A stretch of 14,685 nucleotides of DNA from JBLNCE01 sp050260415 (GCA_050260415.1 JBLNCE010000188.1:1-14685); one strand, 5' to 3'. Shown: positions 1 to 7,539, numbered from the stretch's first letter. The notes: generated from the letters alone by a model not told the origin. Program-made: numbers and translations.

Positions 1-60
1 GAGTACGAGGAAGATAGTTGAACCATGGCAAGGGTTTTTTCAAGGATGGAGGTAAAGAGC

Positions 61-1869
61 GTGTCCAAACAATACTTCAGCGCCTGTGATGTCACCCCGA
101 AGGAGATCCTGGCCGGCGACAGCGTGGAGATCAATATCCGGCTCGTCGCCGGCCCAGATTTTACCGCTCGGGGCAGCCGCATCGTCCTCGATCTGCCCGC
201 CTATCTCGGTTACAGCAGACCCACTCTGCTACATCAAGAAATCGGGGGCTTTACCGAGGTCTTTTGTTCGAATCCCGATCTCCATTACACGAAGCGGGTC
301 TGGGACATGGAGACCGGGGATTTTGCCGGCGTCACGGGCGGCGGCTTCAAGGGTATGGCGCAGCGGCTGTTCGTGCTGGATTTCGAGCGGGGCGAGGCGA
401 GCGCGGGCGACGAGATCCTGATCAAATGGGGTTATCTCTGCAACGGGTACGGGACGGGCACCAAGGTCAGCACCGTCGTGCTGGCAAAGGAATTCTACAA
501 TACCATCCATGTCAGGTACTTTACCGACGGCACCCAAGGTTTACCCGACTTTGGCCGCTCCTTTAAAGGTTACGACCGGCCGGCGCCGGACGTCGAGGTC
601 CCGCTCCGCTTTCGCATCCGGCCGCGGGAGCCGGATCGGATCCGCGTTTATCGTAAGGCTGACAAGGCCTCGTTAGTGGTGCTCGATCGGTTCGCGAACG
701 TCAGCGAGGTCGATCGCCTCGAGGAACTGCTGCTTGAACCGGTAAAGGCGGAAAAGGACGAGCGGGGGGTCTTCCACCTCGCCGATCCGCGGGCCGCGGT
801 GACCGCCAAGGCTTTGCCCGTCTACGACTGCCCGCGCACCGATGGGGTATACGGGGGCATGAACGTTTACTTCGGCGACCTGCACGTGCATACGGCCTTT
901 TCCATCGATTGCATCGAGCGTGAGAAGCAGGAGATTACGCCGGCGCAGGCTTTTGCCTATGCCAGGGACATCAACTGCCTGGACTTTGCCGCCGTCACGG
1001 ACCATCACTCGCCCAGCCGGGACGAACGCCACCGGATCGGGGAGGAGAACTGGCGGGAGACCCTGGCGGCCGTCCGCCGGTACAATGCCGACGGCGAGTT
1101 CGCCGCTTTCCCCGGCTTCGAGTTCCGCTGCGACCGGGGCGATACGGCCGTGGTCTTGGGCCGGGAATATGACTACGCGCGGATCAACGATCCGGCGATC
1201 GCGGACATCCGTTCCCTCTGGCGAAGTTTCAAAGGCTGCGACTATCTGACCATCCCCCACTTCCACAACCCGGGCAAGCTGCCGGAGGGAGAATGGCACG
1301 TCTGTCCCGACGAAGGGGTCGAGCCGGTGCTGGAGATCTTCTCCTGTCACGGGAGTTACGAGCGCGACCAGGTCCTGGAGAGGCACATCGCGGCCATGAA
1401 GAGTTTCCGTCCGGATAGGCACGGCAGGTACTTCCTGCAGCACGGATACCGGTACGGCTTTGTCTGCAACTCCGACGGGCACAAGGGTCACGTGGGACAG
1501 AACGGTTTGATCGCGGTCTACGCCGGGGAACTCACGCGCGGAGCCATCCTGGCGGCGATCAGGAACCGCCGGGTTTATGGCACGACCAACGCCCGCATCC
1601 GCCTATTGTTCACCATGAACGGGCATCTGATGGGCGCGGTTCTGCCCAATACGACGGAGAAACGGTTGTTCGTTTCCGTGGCGGGCGAGCGGCCGTTCAA
1701 GGCCGTGGATGTCTTCAGGGACGGCGATCTCCACAAGCGTTACAAACCTTACGCGCGCGAATGTGAGTTCGAAGAGACCATCCGGGACGAGTCGCCGTCC
1801 TCCTGGTATGTGCGCGCCATTCAGGTCGATAACGAGATCGCTTATGCCAGCCCCATCTGGTTCGAATGA
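61..1869 (+). CDS. PHP-domain metallohydrolase (CehA/McbA or DUF3604-like)
   Basis: Probable metal-dependent phosphoesterase or hydrolase of the PHP superfamily; the substrate is not evident. The N-terminal ~260 residues form a beta-rich region with no motif I can name. The PHP core starts at GDLHVHTAFS. Numbering from the GTG start, likely metal ligands are H275 and H277 (HxH), D314-H315 (TDHH), E354 (GFEF), H400/H402 (HFHNPG), H430 (SCHGSYE) and D472/H474 (SDGH), so the trinuclear PHP metal site looks intact. No signal peptide is visible, which suggests a cytosolic protein. I chose GTG 61 because GGAGGT lies 7 bases before it. An in-frame ATG at 25 would add 12 residues but has only a weak, distant GAGG. 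The AAA+ gene begins 17 bases after the stop, so the two may be cotranscribed. The family call is firm; the function is unknown. Confidence 0.85.
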   Translation: MSKQYFSACDVTPKEILAGDSVEINIRLVAGPDFTARGSRIVLDLPAYLGYSRPTLLHQEIGGFTEVFCSNPDLHYTKRVWDMETGDFAGVTGGGFKGMAQRLFVLDFERGEASAGDEILIKWGYLCNGYGTGTKVSTVVLAKEFYNTIHVRYFTDGTQGLPDFGRSFKGYDRPAPDVEVPLRFRIRPREPDRIRVYRKADKASLVVLDRFANVSEVDRLEELLLEPVKAEKDERGVFHLADPRAAVTAKALPVYDCPRTDGVYGGMNVYFGDLHVHTAFSIDCIEREKQEITPAQAFAYARDINCLDFAAVTDHHSPSRDERHRIGEENWRETLAAVRRYNADGEFAAFPGFEFRCDRGDTAVVLGREYDYARINDPAIADIRSLWRSFKGCDYLTIPHFHNPGKLPEGEWHVCPDEGVEPVLEIFSCHGSYERDQVLERHIAAMKSFRPDRHGRYFLQHGYRYGFVCNSDGHKGHVGQNGLIAVYAGELTRGAILAAIRNRRVYGTTNARIRLLFTMNGHLMGAVLPNTTEKRLFVSVAGERPFKAVDVFRDGDLHKRYKPYARECEFEETIRDESPSSWYVRAIQVDNEIAYASPIWFE

Positions 1870-1886
1870 GGCGCGGAGGTCTTGGC

Positions 1887-2977
1887 ATGAACGAGAGTAA
1901 TGCCGCCGTCGAACCGGAAGGGCTGGACTCTCCCGCGGAAGCGCCGGGCGCAACTTACTGTCTTGGCTTTCGATGACCTGGCGCGATACAACAAGAACCT
2001 GCGCATCGCCCTGACTCAGGACGAGACCAGGCGGATCGTGACCATGCTGAAGGGTCTCTCATTGCATCAGATCAGGAACATAATGCACCAGGTCATCCTG
2101 GACGACGGCATGCTTGGCGTCCGGGATCTGAAGACCATCGCGGACTACAAAAAGAAGGTTTTCGACCGGGAAGGATTCTTGGAGTATCACGGCGTGGTGC
2201 GGGCGGATGAGATCGCGGGCTTTGGAAACCTGAAGCGATGGCTCGCGGAGCGCAGCCAAAGCTTCTCGGGGCAAGAAAGGGGTATGCCGTCCCCAAAGGG
2301 GCTCCTGCTCATGGGTGTGCAGGGGTGCGGCAAAAGCCTAGCGGTCAAGGTCATTGCCGACATGTTGAGGCTTCCCTTGTATCAGCTCGACATCGGGCGT
2401 CTCTACAGCCAGTACATAGGCCAGACCGAACAGAATCTGCGCAAAGCTTTGGCGACGGCGGAGAAGCTTTCTCCCATGTGTCTTTGGATCGACGAGATCG
2501 AAAAAGGGTTCGCCGCCTCCGACGGCCAGGTCGACGGGGGGTATCCCAGCGCGTCCTGGGTCTCTTCCTGACCTGGATGCAGGAGAGAGAAGCAGCGTGT
2601 TTCCTCGCGGCCACCGCCAACAACATCCATAATCTACCGCCGGAGTTACTGCGCAAGGGCCGGTTTGACGAGGTATTCTTCGTCGACCTGCCCGGCGGCG
2701 AGGAACGGGCGGCGCTATTCCGTATCCATCTGCGCAAGCGGGGCCTCGATCCGGACGGGTACGACGTCAGTTCTTTGGCGGAGTGGACGGCCGCGTTCAG
2801 CGGCGCGGAGATCGAGCAACTCGTCATCGCGGCCCTCTACGGCGCGTCGTACAGGAGACGCTGACGACGTCGCATATCATGGCGAAGATCGACGCCACCA
2901 AGCCCCTGGCCGTCACGAGAGCCGAGGATATCGAGGCTCTGCGCGAATGGGCCAGGGAGCGGACGGTGCCGGTGTGA
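1887..2977 (+). pseudogene. AAA+ ATPase gene, N-terminally truncated and frameshifted
   Basis: Remnant of a AAA+ ATPase of the FtsH/Cdc48-like type found in many bacteria, in which a poorly conserved N-terminal region precedes one ATPase module. The reading frame from 1900 carries a helical segment (FDDLARYNKN to KRWL), Walker A GVQGCGKS and Walker B LWIDEIE. The frame breaks at the G-run 2536-2541. Translation then makes sense one frame over, with VLGLFLTWMQE, sensor 1 ATANN and arginine-finger-type LLRKGRFDEVF. A second break near 2846-2856 moves it to a third frame ending REWARERTVPV at 2977. Both breaks are repaired by one extra base. GGAGGT at 1875-1880 points to ATG 1887, but that frame stops at 1974-1976 after 29 codons, and roughly the first 130-160 residues of the family are absent. 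Either a decayed gene or a stretch with sequencing errors. Confidence 0.8.
2536..2541 (+). other. Homopolymer frameshift site in AAA+ ATPase
   Basis: A run of six G follows the DG of the conserved DGGVS-type segment. Seven G would restore the frame into VSQRVLGLFLTW. A length change in a G-run is typical both of sequencing error and of slippage or phase variation. With the second break downstream, error or decay is more likely than programmed slippage. Confidence 0.65.
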
Positions 2978-3053
2978 GGTCGACGGATCGTTTTGGCTGC
3001 CCTGGGAATGGACCCCCATTACTCCGCAGCCATGGACGGCTGCCGCCTTGTAG

Positions 3054-3073
3054 CGGCAGGCTTCAGCCTGCCG
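3054..3073. repeat. Perfect 9-bp palindrome, REP-like
   Basis: Arms CGGCAGGCT (3054-3062) and AGCCTGCCG (3065-3073) are perfectly complementary around a 2-base loop. The element lies in the 120-base gap between the convergent AAA+ remnant and the ZIP transporter gene. No T-run follows on either strand, so it is not a classic rho-independent terminator. It resembles dispersed palindromic (REP-type) elements and may still act as an mRNA 3' end stabiliser for both genes. Confidence 0.6.
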
Positions 3074-3097
3074 TGTGCGGCTATATCAACCGTCTTC

Positions 3098-3838
3098 CTA
3101 TACCAGCCTCGTCAAGATCACCCCTGCCAGCAACCCGAGCACGGTTCCGCTCCAGGCCGCGCCGCGGCCGCCCACTTCCTCTCCCGTGGGTAAGAGCTCT
3201 TTGAAAACCACGAAAAACATGGCCCCGCCGGCAAAGGCCAAAGCCGTCGCGACGGCCGGCGCGGACAGCCGGCCGAAGAATCCGCCCACGGCCGCGCCGA
3301 ACCCCATCGGGATCTCCACCAGCATCAAGGCCAGCAGGATCCGCCGTAGGCGGACGCGGCCCATTCTCAGCGTGGCCGCCATGATGGTGCCCTCCGGTAT
3401 ATTATGCAGCCCCATGAGCAAGGCCAGCCCGAGCCAGCCGGCGATTTTTCTCGACGCCACATATGCCGTCCCTAGGGCAACCCCCTCCGGGAAATTGTGC
3501 GTGCCGATACCGAGGCCGATCAGGAGACCGGTGCGGGTATGCTTGGTCAGGCGTTGACCGAGTCCCGGCAGAGACGGCAGGATGTGATCCAGGAAGCCGA
3601 TCAGGAGGAAGCCGAGGCCGGTGCCCAGGGAGGAAAAGGCGATACCGCCGCTATGCCATGCTTCCGGCCAGAGATCGAAGAAGACCACGGCGAGCATGAT
3701 GCCCCCCGAGAGCCCCAACAGCCAGGCCTGGCCCTTGCGCGAAGGATTCCGCCACGCAAGCACGAGCCCGCCGCCGCAGACGGTTCCCGCCACGCCGACC
3801 AGGAAACCCAGGATCGCCGCGAACAGCACCAGCTTCAC
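3098..3838 (-). CDS. ZIP-family divalent metal transporter
   Basis: Integral membrane permease of the ZIP (ZupT/GufA-like) family, which imports Zn2+, Fe2+ or Mn2+ across the cytoplasmic membrane. The 246 residues contain about eight hydrophobic segments. The hallmark TM4 motif HNFPEG (H114, E118) and TM5 motif HNIPEG (H145, E149), which form the binuclear metal site, are both intact. Length is normal for a bacterial ZIP protein. The start is GTG at 3838; the upstream purine stretch (AAAGGCGG) is only a fair ribosome site and falls inside one arm of a hairpin at 3843-3892. Convergent with the AAA+ remnant, divergent from the YdcZ-type gene. Metal specificity cannot be read from the sequence. 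Confidence 0.9.
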   Translation of the reverse strand: MKLVLFAAILGFLVGVAGTVCGGGLVLAWRNPSRKGQAWLLGLSGGIMLAVVFFDLWPEAWHSGGIAFSSLGTGLGFLLIGFLDHILPSLPGLGQRLTKHTRTGLLIGLGIGTHNFPEGVALGTAYVASRKIAGWLGLALLMGLHNIPEGTIMAATLRMGRVRLRRILLALMLVEIPMGFGAAVGGFFGRLSAPAVATALAFAGGAMFFVVFKELLPTGEEVGGRGAAWSGTVLGLLAGVILTRLV

Positions 3839-3842
3839 ACAG

Positions 3843-3892
3843 AACGCCGCCTTTCGTCCTCACCACATTACTAGGCGGCGAAGGGCGGCGTT
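3843..3892 (-). promoter_or_regulatory. Inverted repeat in ZIP gene leader
   Basis: Arms 3843-3856 and 3879-3892 pair at 13 of 14 positions, with the odd position a possible G-U, around a 22-base loop. On the - strand the 3' arm covers the purine-rich stretch just before the GTG start of the ZIP transporter. The hairpin could therefore mask ribosome binding. Alternatively the two arms could be a bipartite operator. No known metal riboswitch motif was recognised. Confidence 0.45.
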
Positions 3893-4013
3893 ATGCCTTG
3901 CTCTTTGGAAATAACTATTCTCTCTCGGGATACAGCTATGGTCATGGCGGGAAAATTGCGGGCGTGATCGGCCGGAAGTTCGGGCAAACTAGCGGGGCCG
4001 AAGGAGGACTAAT

Positions 4014-4457
4014 TTGCGTAACAAACCCATCCCGATGCTCCTGGCGGCGGCGGCGGGCGCGCTCATGGCCGTCCAGGGCACGCTCAACAGCCTGCTCAGC
4101 AAGACTATCGGCCTGCCGCGGGCGACCTTTGTCGTCCATCTATCCGGAACGGCCGTCGCGGCCTTGCTGCTCCTCATCCCATGGCGGTCGGAAGGCTCCT
4201 TTGCCCGTCTCGGCGAGGCACCGTGGTACGCTTTTCTGGGCGGGCCGATCGGCGTGGCGATCGTCTTCTTCGTCGCGGCCGGCATCCGGAGGGTGGGCGC
4301 CGGCCTCGCCACGACCTCGATCATCGTCGCGCAGCTATTGACGGCCTACCTGATCGATCACTGCGGGCTCTTCGGCGTGGAGCGGCTGCCCTTTGGGGCC
4401 TTGAAAGCGTTGGGGATCGCCTTGATGGCGGCGGGGGGATGGCTGTTATTGAGATAG
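4014..4457 (+). CDS. YdcZ/DUF606-type DMT-superfamily membrane protein
   Basis: Small integral membrane protein of the drug/metabolite transporter superfamily, DUF606 (YdcZ) branch. The 147 residues have the family's usual single-domain size with about five hydrophobic helices. The N-terminal segment AGALMAVQGTLNSLLSK and the GGPIGVAIVFF segment are typical. Members are putative small-molecule exporters of unknown substrate and often work as pairs; no partner is present here. The start is TTG with AAGGAGG at 4001-4007, spacing 6. A weak promoter may lie upstream (TTGGAA at 3905-3910, GATACA at 3929-3934). The stop is one base from that of the convergent protease gene, so the two transcripts must overlap. 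Confidence 0.85.
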   Translation: MRNKPIPMLLAAAAGALMAVQGTLNSLLSKTIGLPRATFVVHLSGTAVAALLLLIPWRSEGSFARLGEAPWYAFLGGPIGVAIVFFVAAGIRRVGAGLATTSIIVAQLLTAYLIDHCGLFGVERLPFGALKALGIALMAAGGWLLLR

Positions 4458-4458
4458 C

Positions 4459-5724
4459 CTAGGACCCCGCCATGGCGGCGATCACTGCATCCCAGCCGGT
4501 GTCGGCAAATCTCAATTCCCCGTAGTGGCCGTAATAGCTTAACTCTTTGGCATCGGTCGGCAGCAAGATCGCGAGTCCTTGTAAACCGGCGTAGTTACCG
4601 CCGGAATAGGAACTGGTAACGAGACCGTTCCCGTCCAGGAAACTTTTGACCGCCGCCGCCTTGGACGCGATGGCGGGAATGGTGTAGTCGGCGGCTAGTT
4701 TCGATACGAAGTCGCGCAGTTCGGTGTTCTCGCCGTAATCATAGTCCGCAGCATCGATGGCGTGCGCACGGACCGTGGCCTTCTGGGACGAATCCGCATC
4801 GTTGATTGCCGCGGCAAGCTGCGCCAAGGCCGCCTTGAGCCCGGCGAAGGCCGTACCCGTTAATCTGATGGCGGACTGAGTTACGTTTTCCCCCGGGTAA
4901 GTTTGGCCAAAAGCCTGCACGATCCGCGCGGCGAAAGCGTCCGGGGATGCATTGCCCGCATCCCTTAGCCAATCCAAGATCAGCGTGTAATTATATCCAT
5001 CCCCTGGCACATTTGCCGCCGAGCCCACCATGTAGTCCACGAGCGGCTGTCCGCTCTCGTCATGGAGTTCCGCCGCCACCTCCACCATCTGCATTAAACA
5101 GGCGTCGAAACAAAGCACGTTTAGATGAAATCCGGCCATGGCCTCGGCTTCCTCGATCGCCTGGCAGTACTCGATGGTCGTCAGGGCATCCTTATTGGCG
5201 CTGTCGTCCACGCCAATCATCTGCGTATGTATCCCGGGCTCCGGCGGCAATGAGGAGGAACGCGCCGCATCGGGGTCCCAGACGCCGCTGCCGTGGTTCC
5301 AAAGGACGAGGGCATAATTACGCGCCGGAAACCGTTGCACGCCCCAGACGAGGAAGTCGCGCAGGGTCTCTTTCAGGCCGGTGTTCGTCTCGCCCAGCGA
5401 GGCCAGGGTTGCCGTCGAACCATACTTGACCAGCAGGCGTTGGGTCGGTTTGCCGAAGTCCCAGGGATCGTGCTGCACGACGATGTTGAGGGAGGCATTC
5501 GAGCCCACCGCCGCCATCTCTTGCAGATCAAAGCCCGCGAAGTAATCCAGGTTGTTATCCGCCGCCATATAGACGAGAAAAGTCCAATTGCGCACCGCGC
5601 GGGGGAGGCACCCCGCGAGGAAAAAGAGCATCAGGACGCAGAGGATCATCAATCCGCGTGCGCGCAGATTACGGTGTTCTTTATGTCTTTCGTGGCGATA
5701 CCCGGATTTCGAAGGTGAACTCAT
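4459..5724 (-). CDS. Clostripain-family (C11) cysteine protease, lipoprotein
   Basis: Predicted secreted, membrane-anchored peptidase of family C11 (clan CD), which cleaves after basic residues in characterised members. The N-terminus has basic residues, a hydrophobic helix (residues 24-38) and a lipobox LAGC with lipidated C39. The fold starts at WTFLVYMAADNNLD, typical of the family. The catalytic dyad is visible: H144 in LWNHGSG and C209 in CFDACLMQ. Length 421 aa fits a C11 protein with its C-terminal helical region. A purine-rich GAGAGGGG lies before the ATG. It lies downstream of dnaB on the same strand; the 174-base gap between them can fold into a structured leader (see 5754-5837). 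Possible roles are nutrient acquisition or surface protein processing. Confidence 0.9.
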   Translation of the reverse strand: MSSPSKSGYRHERHKEHRNLRARGLMILCVLMLFFLAGCLPRAVRNWTFLVYMAADNNLDYFAGFDLQEMAAVGSNASLNIVVQHDPWDFGKPTQRLLVKYGSTATLASLGETNTGLKETLRDFLVWGVQRFPARNYALVLWNHGSGVWDPDAARSSSLPPEPGIHTQMIGVDDSANKDALTTIEYCQAIEEAEAMAGFHLNVLCFDACLMQMVEVAAELHDESGQPLVDYMVGSAANVPGDGYNYTLILDWLRDAGNASPDAFAARIVQAFGQTYPGENVTQSAIRLTGTAFAGLKAALAQLAAAINDADSSQKATVRAHAIDAADYDYGENTELRDFVSKLAADYTIPAIASKAAAVKSFLDGNGLVTSSYSGGNYAGLQGLAILLPTDAKELSYYGHYGELRFADTGWDAVIAAMAGS

Positions 5725-5753
5725 CCCCGGCCCCTCTCTTTCGCAAAAGCTAG

Positions 5754-5837
5754 GCCGCCGCCACCCATCTCTTCGCCACGATGGTGGAAAGCCTGCGAAA
5801 GCCAGGATGGCTCAGAGCAGGCCATGGGTGCCGCGGC
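5754..5837 (-). ncRNA. Candidate structured leader RNA (three-way junction)
   Basis: On the - strand, between dnaB and the clostripain gene, the sequence folds into a closing stem and two enclosed hairpins. The stem pairs 5824-5830 with 5762-5768 (CACCCAT/ATGGGTG), extended by 5833-5837 with 5754-5758 (GCCGC/GCGGC). Hairpin one is GCCTGC/GCAGGC (5817-5822 with 5791-5796) with an inner GCCA/TGGC. Hairpin two is CCAC/GTGG (5784-5787 with 5776-5779). CTCAGA at 5854-5859 (- strand) could also pair with 5811-5816, forming a pseudoknot. I could not match it to a known riboswitch class; GGGAACGGTC nearby recalls cobalamin elements but the B12 box is absent. It would lie in the 5' leader of the protease gene. 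Confidence 0.4.
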
Positions 5838-5898
5838 TTTGACCGTTCCCGGGTCTGAGGTGGCGCCATAGGCGGGGTGAGTGCCGATTATCCCCGTG

Positions 5899-7248
5899 TT
5901 AAGCTTCATGGACACGCTCCAAAGCCTCAAAGGCGCTGTACTCTTTGCGGAAGTAGAACTCCACCGTGCCCAGGGGGCCGTTGCGATGCTTGGCCACGAT
6001 GAGCTGCGTGACGTTGGGATTCTCCGTATCCTGCTTGTAGTAGTCCTCGCGATAGAGAAAAGCCACAATATCCGCGTCCTGTTCGAGCGAGCCGGATTCG
6101 CGCAGGTCGGCCAAGGTCGGCACCTTTGATGTGCGTTGCTCGACCGCCCGGGAAAGTTGGGAAAGCGCCAAGACGGGCACGCCTAGTTCCCGGGCCAGCG
6201 CTTTTAGGGAGCGGGAGATCTCGGAGACCTCCTGCTGGCGGTTCTCCACTTTGCCGCGGCCCTGCATGAGTTGGAGATAATCGATCACGATCAAGCCCAG
6301 GCCGTGTTCGGCCTTGATCCGGCGCGATTTCGTCCGTACCTCCAGGGCGGAAATATTCGGGGTGTCATCGATGAACATGTTCGCCTCGCTCAGGACCCCG
6401 AGGGCGCGGGAGAGGCGCGGCCAGTCGTCCTCATGCAGATGGCCGCTGCGCATGCGCTGCATATCCACGCCCGCCTCGGAGCAGAGGAGTTTCATGGCCA
6501 GCTGTTCCTTGGACATCTCGAGGCTGAAGACGACCACCGGGATCTTGTGATCCGTGGCCGCCCGCTGCGCGATGTTCAAGGCGAAGGTGGTCTTGCCGAT
6601 GCTCGGCCGCGCGGCCAGGATGATCAAGTCGGAGGGCTGCAGCCCGGCCGTCAGCCGGTCCAGGTCGGCAAAGCCCGTGGGCAGGCCCGTCACGCCGCCC
6701 TTGCTCTCGTGGATCTTTTCGATGCGGTCGAAAGCCGGGATAAGGATGGAATGCAGCGCGACCGTGCCCTGGTTCTTACGCCGCTGGGCGATGGCAAAGA
6801 TGCGGCGCTCGGCCTCGTCCAGGACGGTCGCCGCATCGCGGGACTCATCGTAGCCGAGAGACACAATCTCGGTCGATTGCGTGATGACCGAACGCAGGAT
6901 GGACTTTTCCTCCACGATGCGGGCGTAGTATTCGACATTGGCCGCGGTCGGCACGGAATTGGCCAGACTCGTGAGGTAGCCGACGCCCCCGACCAGCTCG
7001 AGCTGGTCGCGGCTGCGCAGGTAATCCGTGACCGTGATGAGGTCGACCGGTTCGGCCCGATCGGCCAGGGCGGTAACGGCGTTCCAGATGATGCGGTGGG
7101 CCTCGCGGTAGAAATCGTCGGCGGTCAGGATTTCCTGCGCCTTGAAGATCGCTTCGCGCTCAAGCAGCATCGAACCGAGCGTAGAACGCTCGGCCTCTAT
7201 GTTTTGCGGTGGTACGCGGTCCATTGAGATGTCGGCTGGCAAGGTCAT
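5899..7248 (-). CDS. dnaB: Replicative DNA helicase DnaB
   Basis: Hexameric ATP-driven helicase that unwinds DNA at the replication fork and recruits primase. At 449 residues it is full length. The N-terminal helical domain (about 10-115) starts with the typical DRVPPQNIEAERSTLGSML. The RecA-like domain (from about 185) shows Walker A ARPSIGKTT (213-221), the FSLEMSKEQL segment, Walker B VIDYLQLM (321-328), SQLSRAVEQR, DLRESGSLEQDAD and the arginine-finger region AKHRNGP (419-425). No intein is present. The ATG start has GGAGG only 3 bases upstream, so spacing is short. The usual rplI-dnaB neighbourhood is absent; dnaB is followed by a clostripain gene and preceded by a divergent small-RNA region. 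Confidence 0.97.
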   Translation of the reverse strand: MTLPADISMDRVPPQNIEAERSTLGSMLLEREAIFKAQEILTADDFYREAHRIIWNAVTALADRAEPVDLITVTDYLRSRDQLELVGGVGYLTSLANSVPTAANVEYYARIVEEKSILRSVITQSTEIVSLGYDESRDAATVLDEAERRIFAIAQRRKNQGTVALHSILIPAFDRIEKIHESKGGVTGLPTGFADLDRLTAGLQPSDLIILAARPSIGKTTFALNIAQRAATDHKIPVVVFSLEMSKEQLAMKLLCSEAGVDMQRMRSGHLHEDDWPRLSRALGVLSEANMFIDDTPNISALEVRTKSRRIKAEHGLGLIVIDYLQLMQGRGKVENRQQEVSEISRSLKALARELGVPVLALSQLSRAVEQRTSKVPTLADLRESGSLEQDADIVAFLYREDYYKQDTENPNVTQLIVAKHRNGPLGTVEFYFRKEYSAFEALERVHEA

Positions 7249-7261
7249 GCGCCTCCGTCGG

Positions 7262-7267
7262 TACTAA
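7262..7267 (+). promoter_or_regulatory. Possible -10 box of the 7270-7442 RNA
   Basis: TACTAA(AT) lies just before the structured region that ends in a strong terminator. The best -35 candidate, TGGCAA at 7237-7242, leaves a long 19-base spacer. It is a weak assignment, made mainly because a + strand transcript must begin somewhere after dnaB's divergent start. Confidence 0.25.
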
Positions 7268-7269
7268 AT

Positions 7270-7442
7270 ACGTCTTCGGGGAGGGCTTTTCCTGCCTTGG
7301 CTGTCATCGGCCAGGGTGGAAAACCTCGTGCGTTCTTTGCCGCGGCGCGTGCATTTCCTTATCTCCAGGGCGCGACACGCTCCGCTTAGGCCAGGGTTGC
7401 TCAGTCTGACGAAAGAGCCCCACGCACCGGGGCTTTTTTTTT
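7270..7442 (+). ncRNA. Candidate small RNA or riboswitch before the Nif3-like gene
   Basis: A + strand transcript is implied by the terminator at its end and the absence of any + strand protein gene before it. Stem A pairs 7292-7301 with 7310-7319 and contains G-U wobbles that would be A-C mismatches on the other strand, favouring + strand transcription. Stem B pairs 7342-7351 with 7376-7385 (GCGGCGCGTG/CACGCTCCGC, 9 of 10). A closing stem can form between 7283-7291 and 7411-7420, which competes with the terminator. A 9-base direct repeat GGCCAGGGT (7309-7317, 7389-7397) gives stem A two alternative partners. The size and long closing stem suggest 6S RNA; the competing stems suggest a riboswitch. 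I cannot decide, and no known consensus was recognised. Confidence 0.5.
7416..7442 (+). terminator. Rho-independent terminator
   Basis: AGCCCC (7416-7421) and GGGGCT (7429-7434) form a six-base GC-rich stem around a 7-base loop, followed directly by a run of nine T (7434-7442). This is a textbook intrinsic terminator on the + strand. It lies upstream of the promoter of the Nif3-like gene, so it ends a separate upstream RNA. Confidence 0.88.
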
Positions 7443-7480
7443 GCGCTCATAGACTCAAAGAAGTGCAAAAAACCGGCAAG

Positions 7481-7503
7481 CCATGCCCCCGGCGTGCTAT
7501 AAT
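7481..7503 (+). promoter_or_regulatory. Extended -10 promoter of Nif3-like gene with shared 12-bp motif
   Basis: TGC-TATAAT (7495-7503) is a consensus extended -10 element. No good -35 is seen at the right distance. CCATGCCCCCGG (7481-7492) occupies the spacer and recurs exactly at 8374-8385 before coaX, so it may be an operator or activator site. Transcription would start near 7510, which rules out the in-frame ATG at 7483 as a translation start. Confidence 0.65.
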
Positions 7504-7539
7504 GGGTCTGAAAACCAACCACGGAATGGGGGTGAAGCG

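Noticed and set aside
240..290. GTTCGAATCC at 266-275 with flanking ATCGGG...CCCGAT, resembling a tRNA T-arm
   Set aside because: It lies inside the well-conserved frame of the PHP protein, and no anticodon or D-arm can be drawn around it.
673..1491. Long - strand open frame (272 codons) opposite the PHP gene
   Set aside because: It is antisense to a gene with clear catalytic motifs; high GC content produces long open shadow frames, and the translation matches no family I know.
5725..5898. Cobalamin, c-di-GMP or c-di-AMP riboswitch before the clostripain gene
   Set aside because: Short similarities (GGGAACGGT, CAAAGCCGCGG, GGGGTGA on the other strand) appear, but the diagnostic core motifs are absent or on the wrong strand.
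6271..7227. Long + strand open frame (318 codons) opposite dnaB
   Set aside because: It is the complement of an unmistakable DnaB coding sequence and its translation is low in recognisable motifs.
7483..7539. Start of the Nif3-like protein at 7483
   Set aside because: The -10 element TATAAT at 7498-7503 lies inside this extension, and ATG 7540 has a good ribosome site and fits the family's N-terminus.
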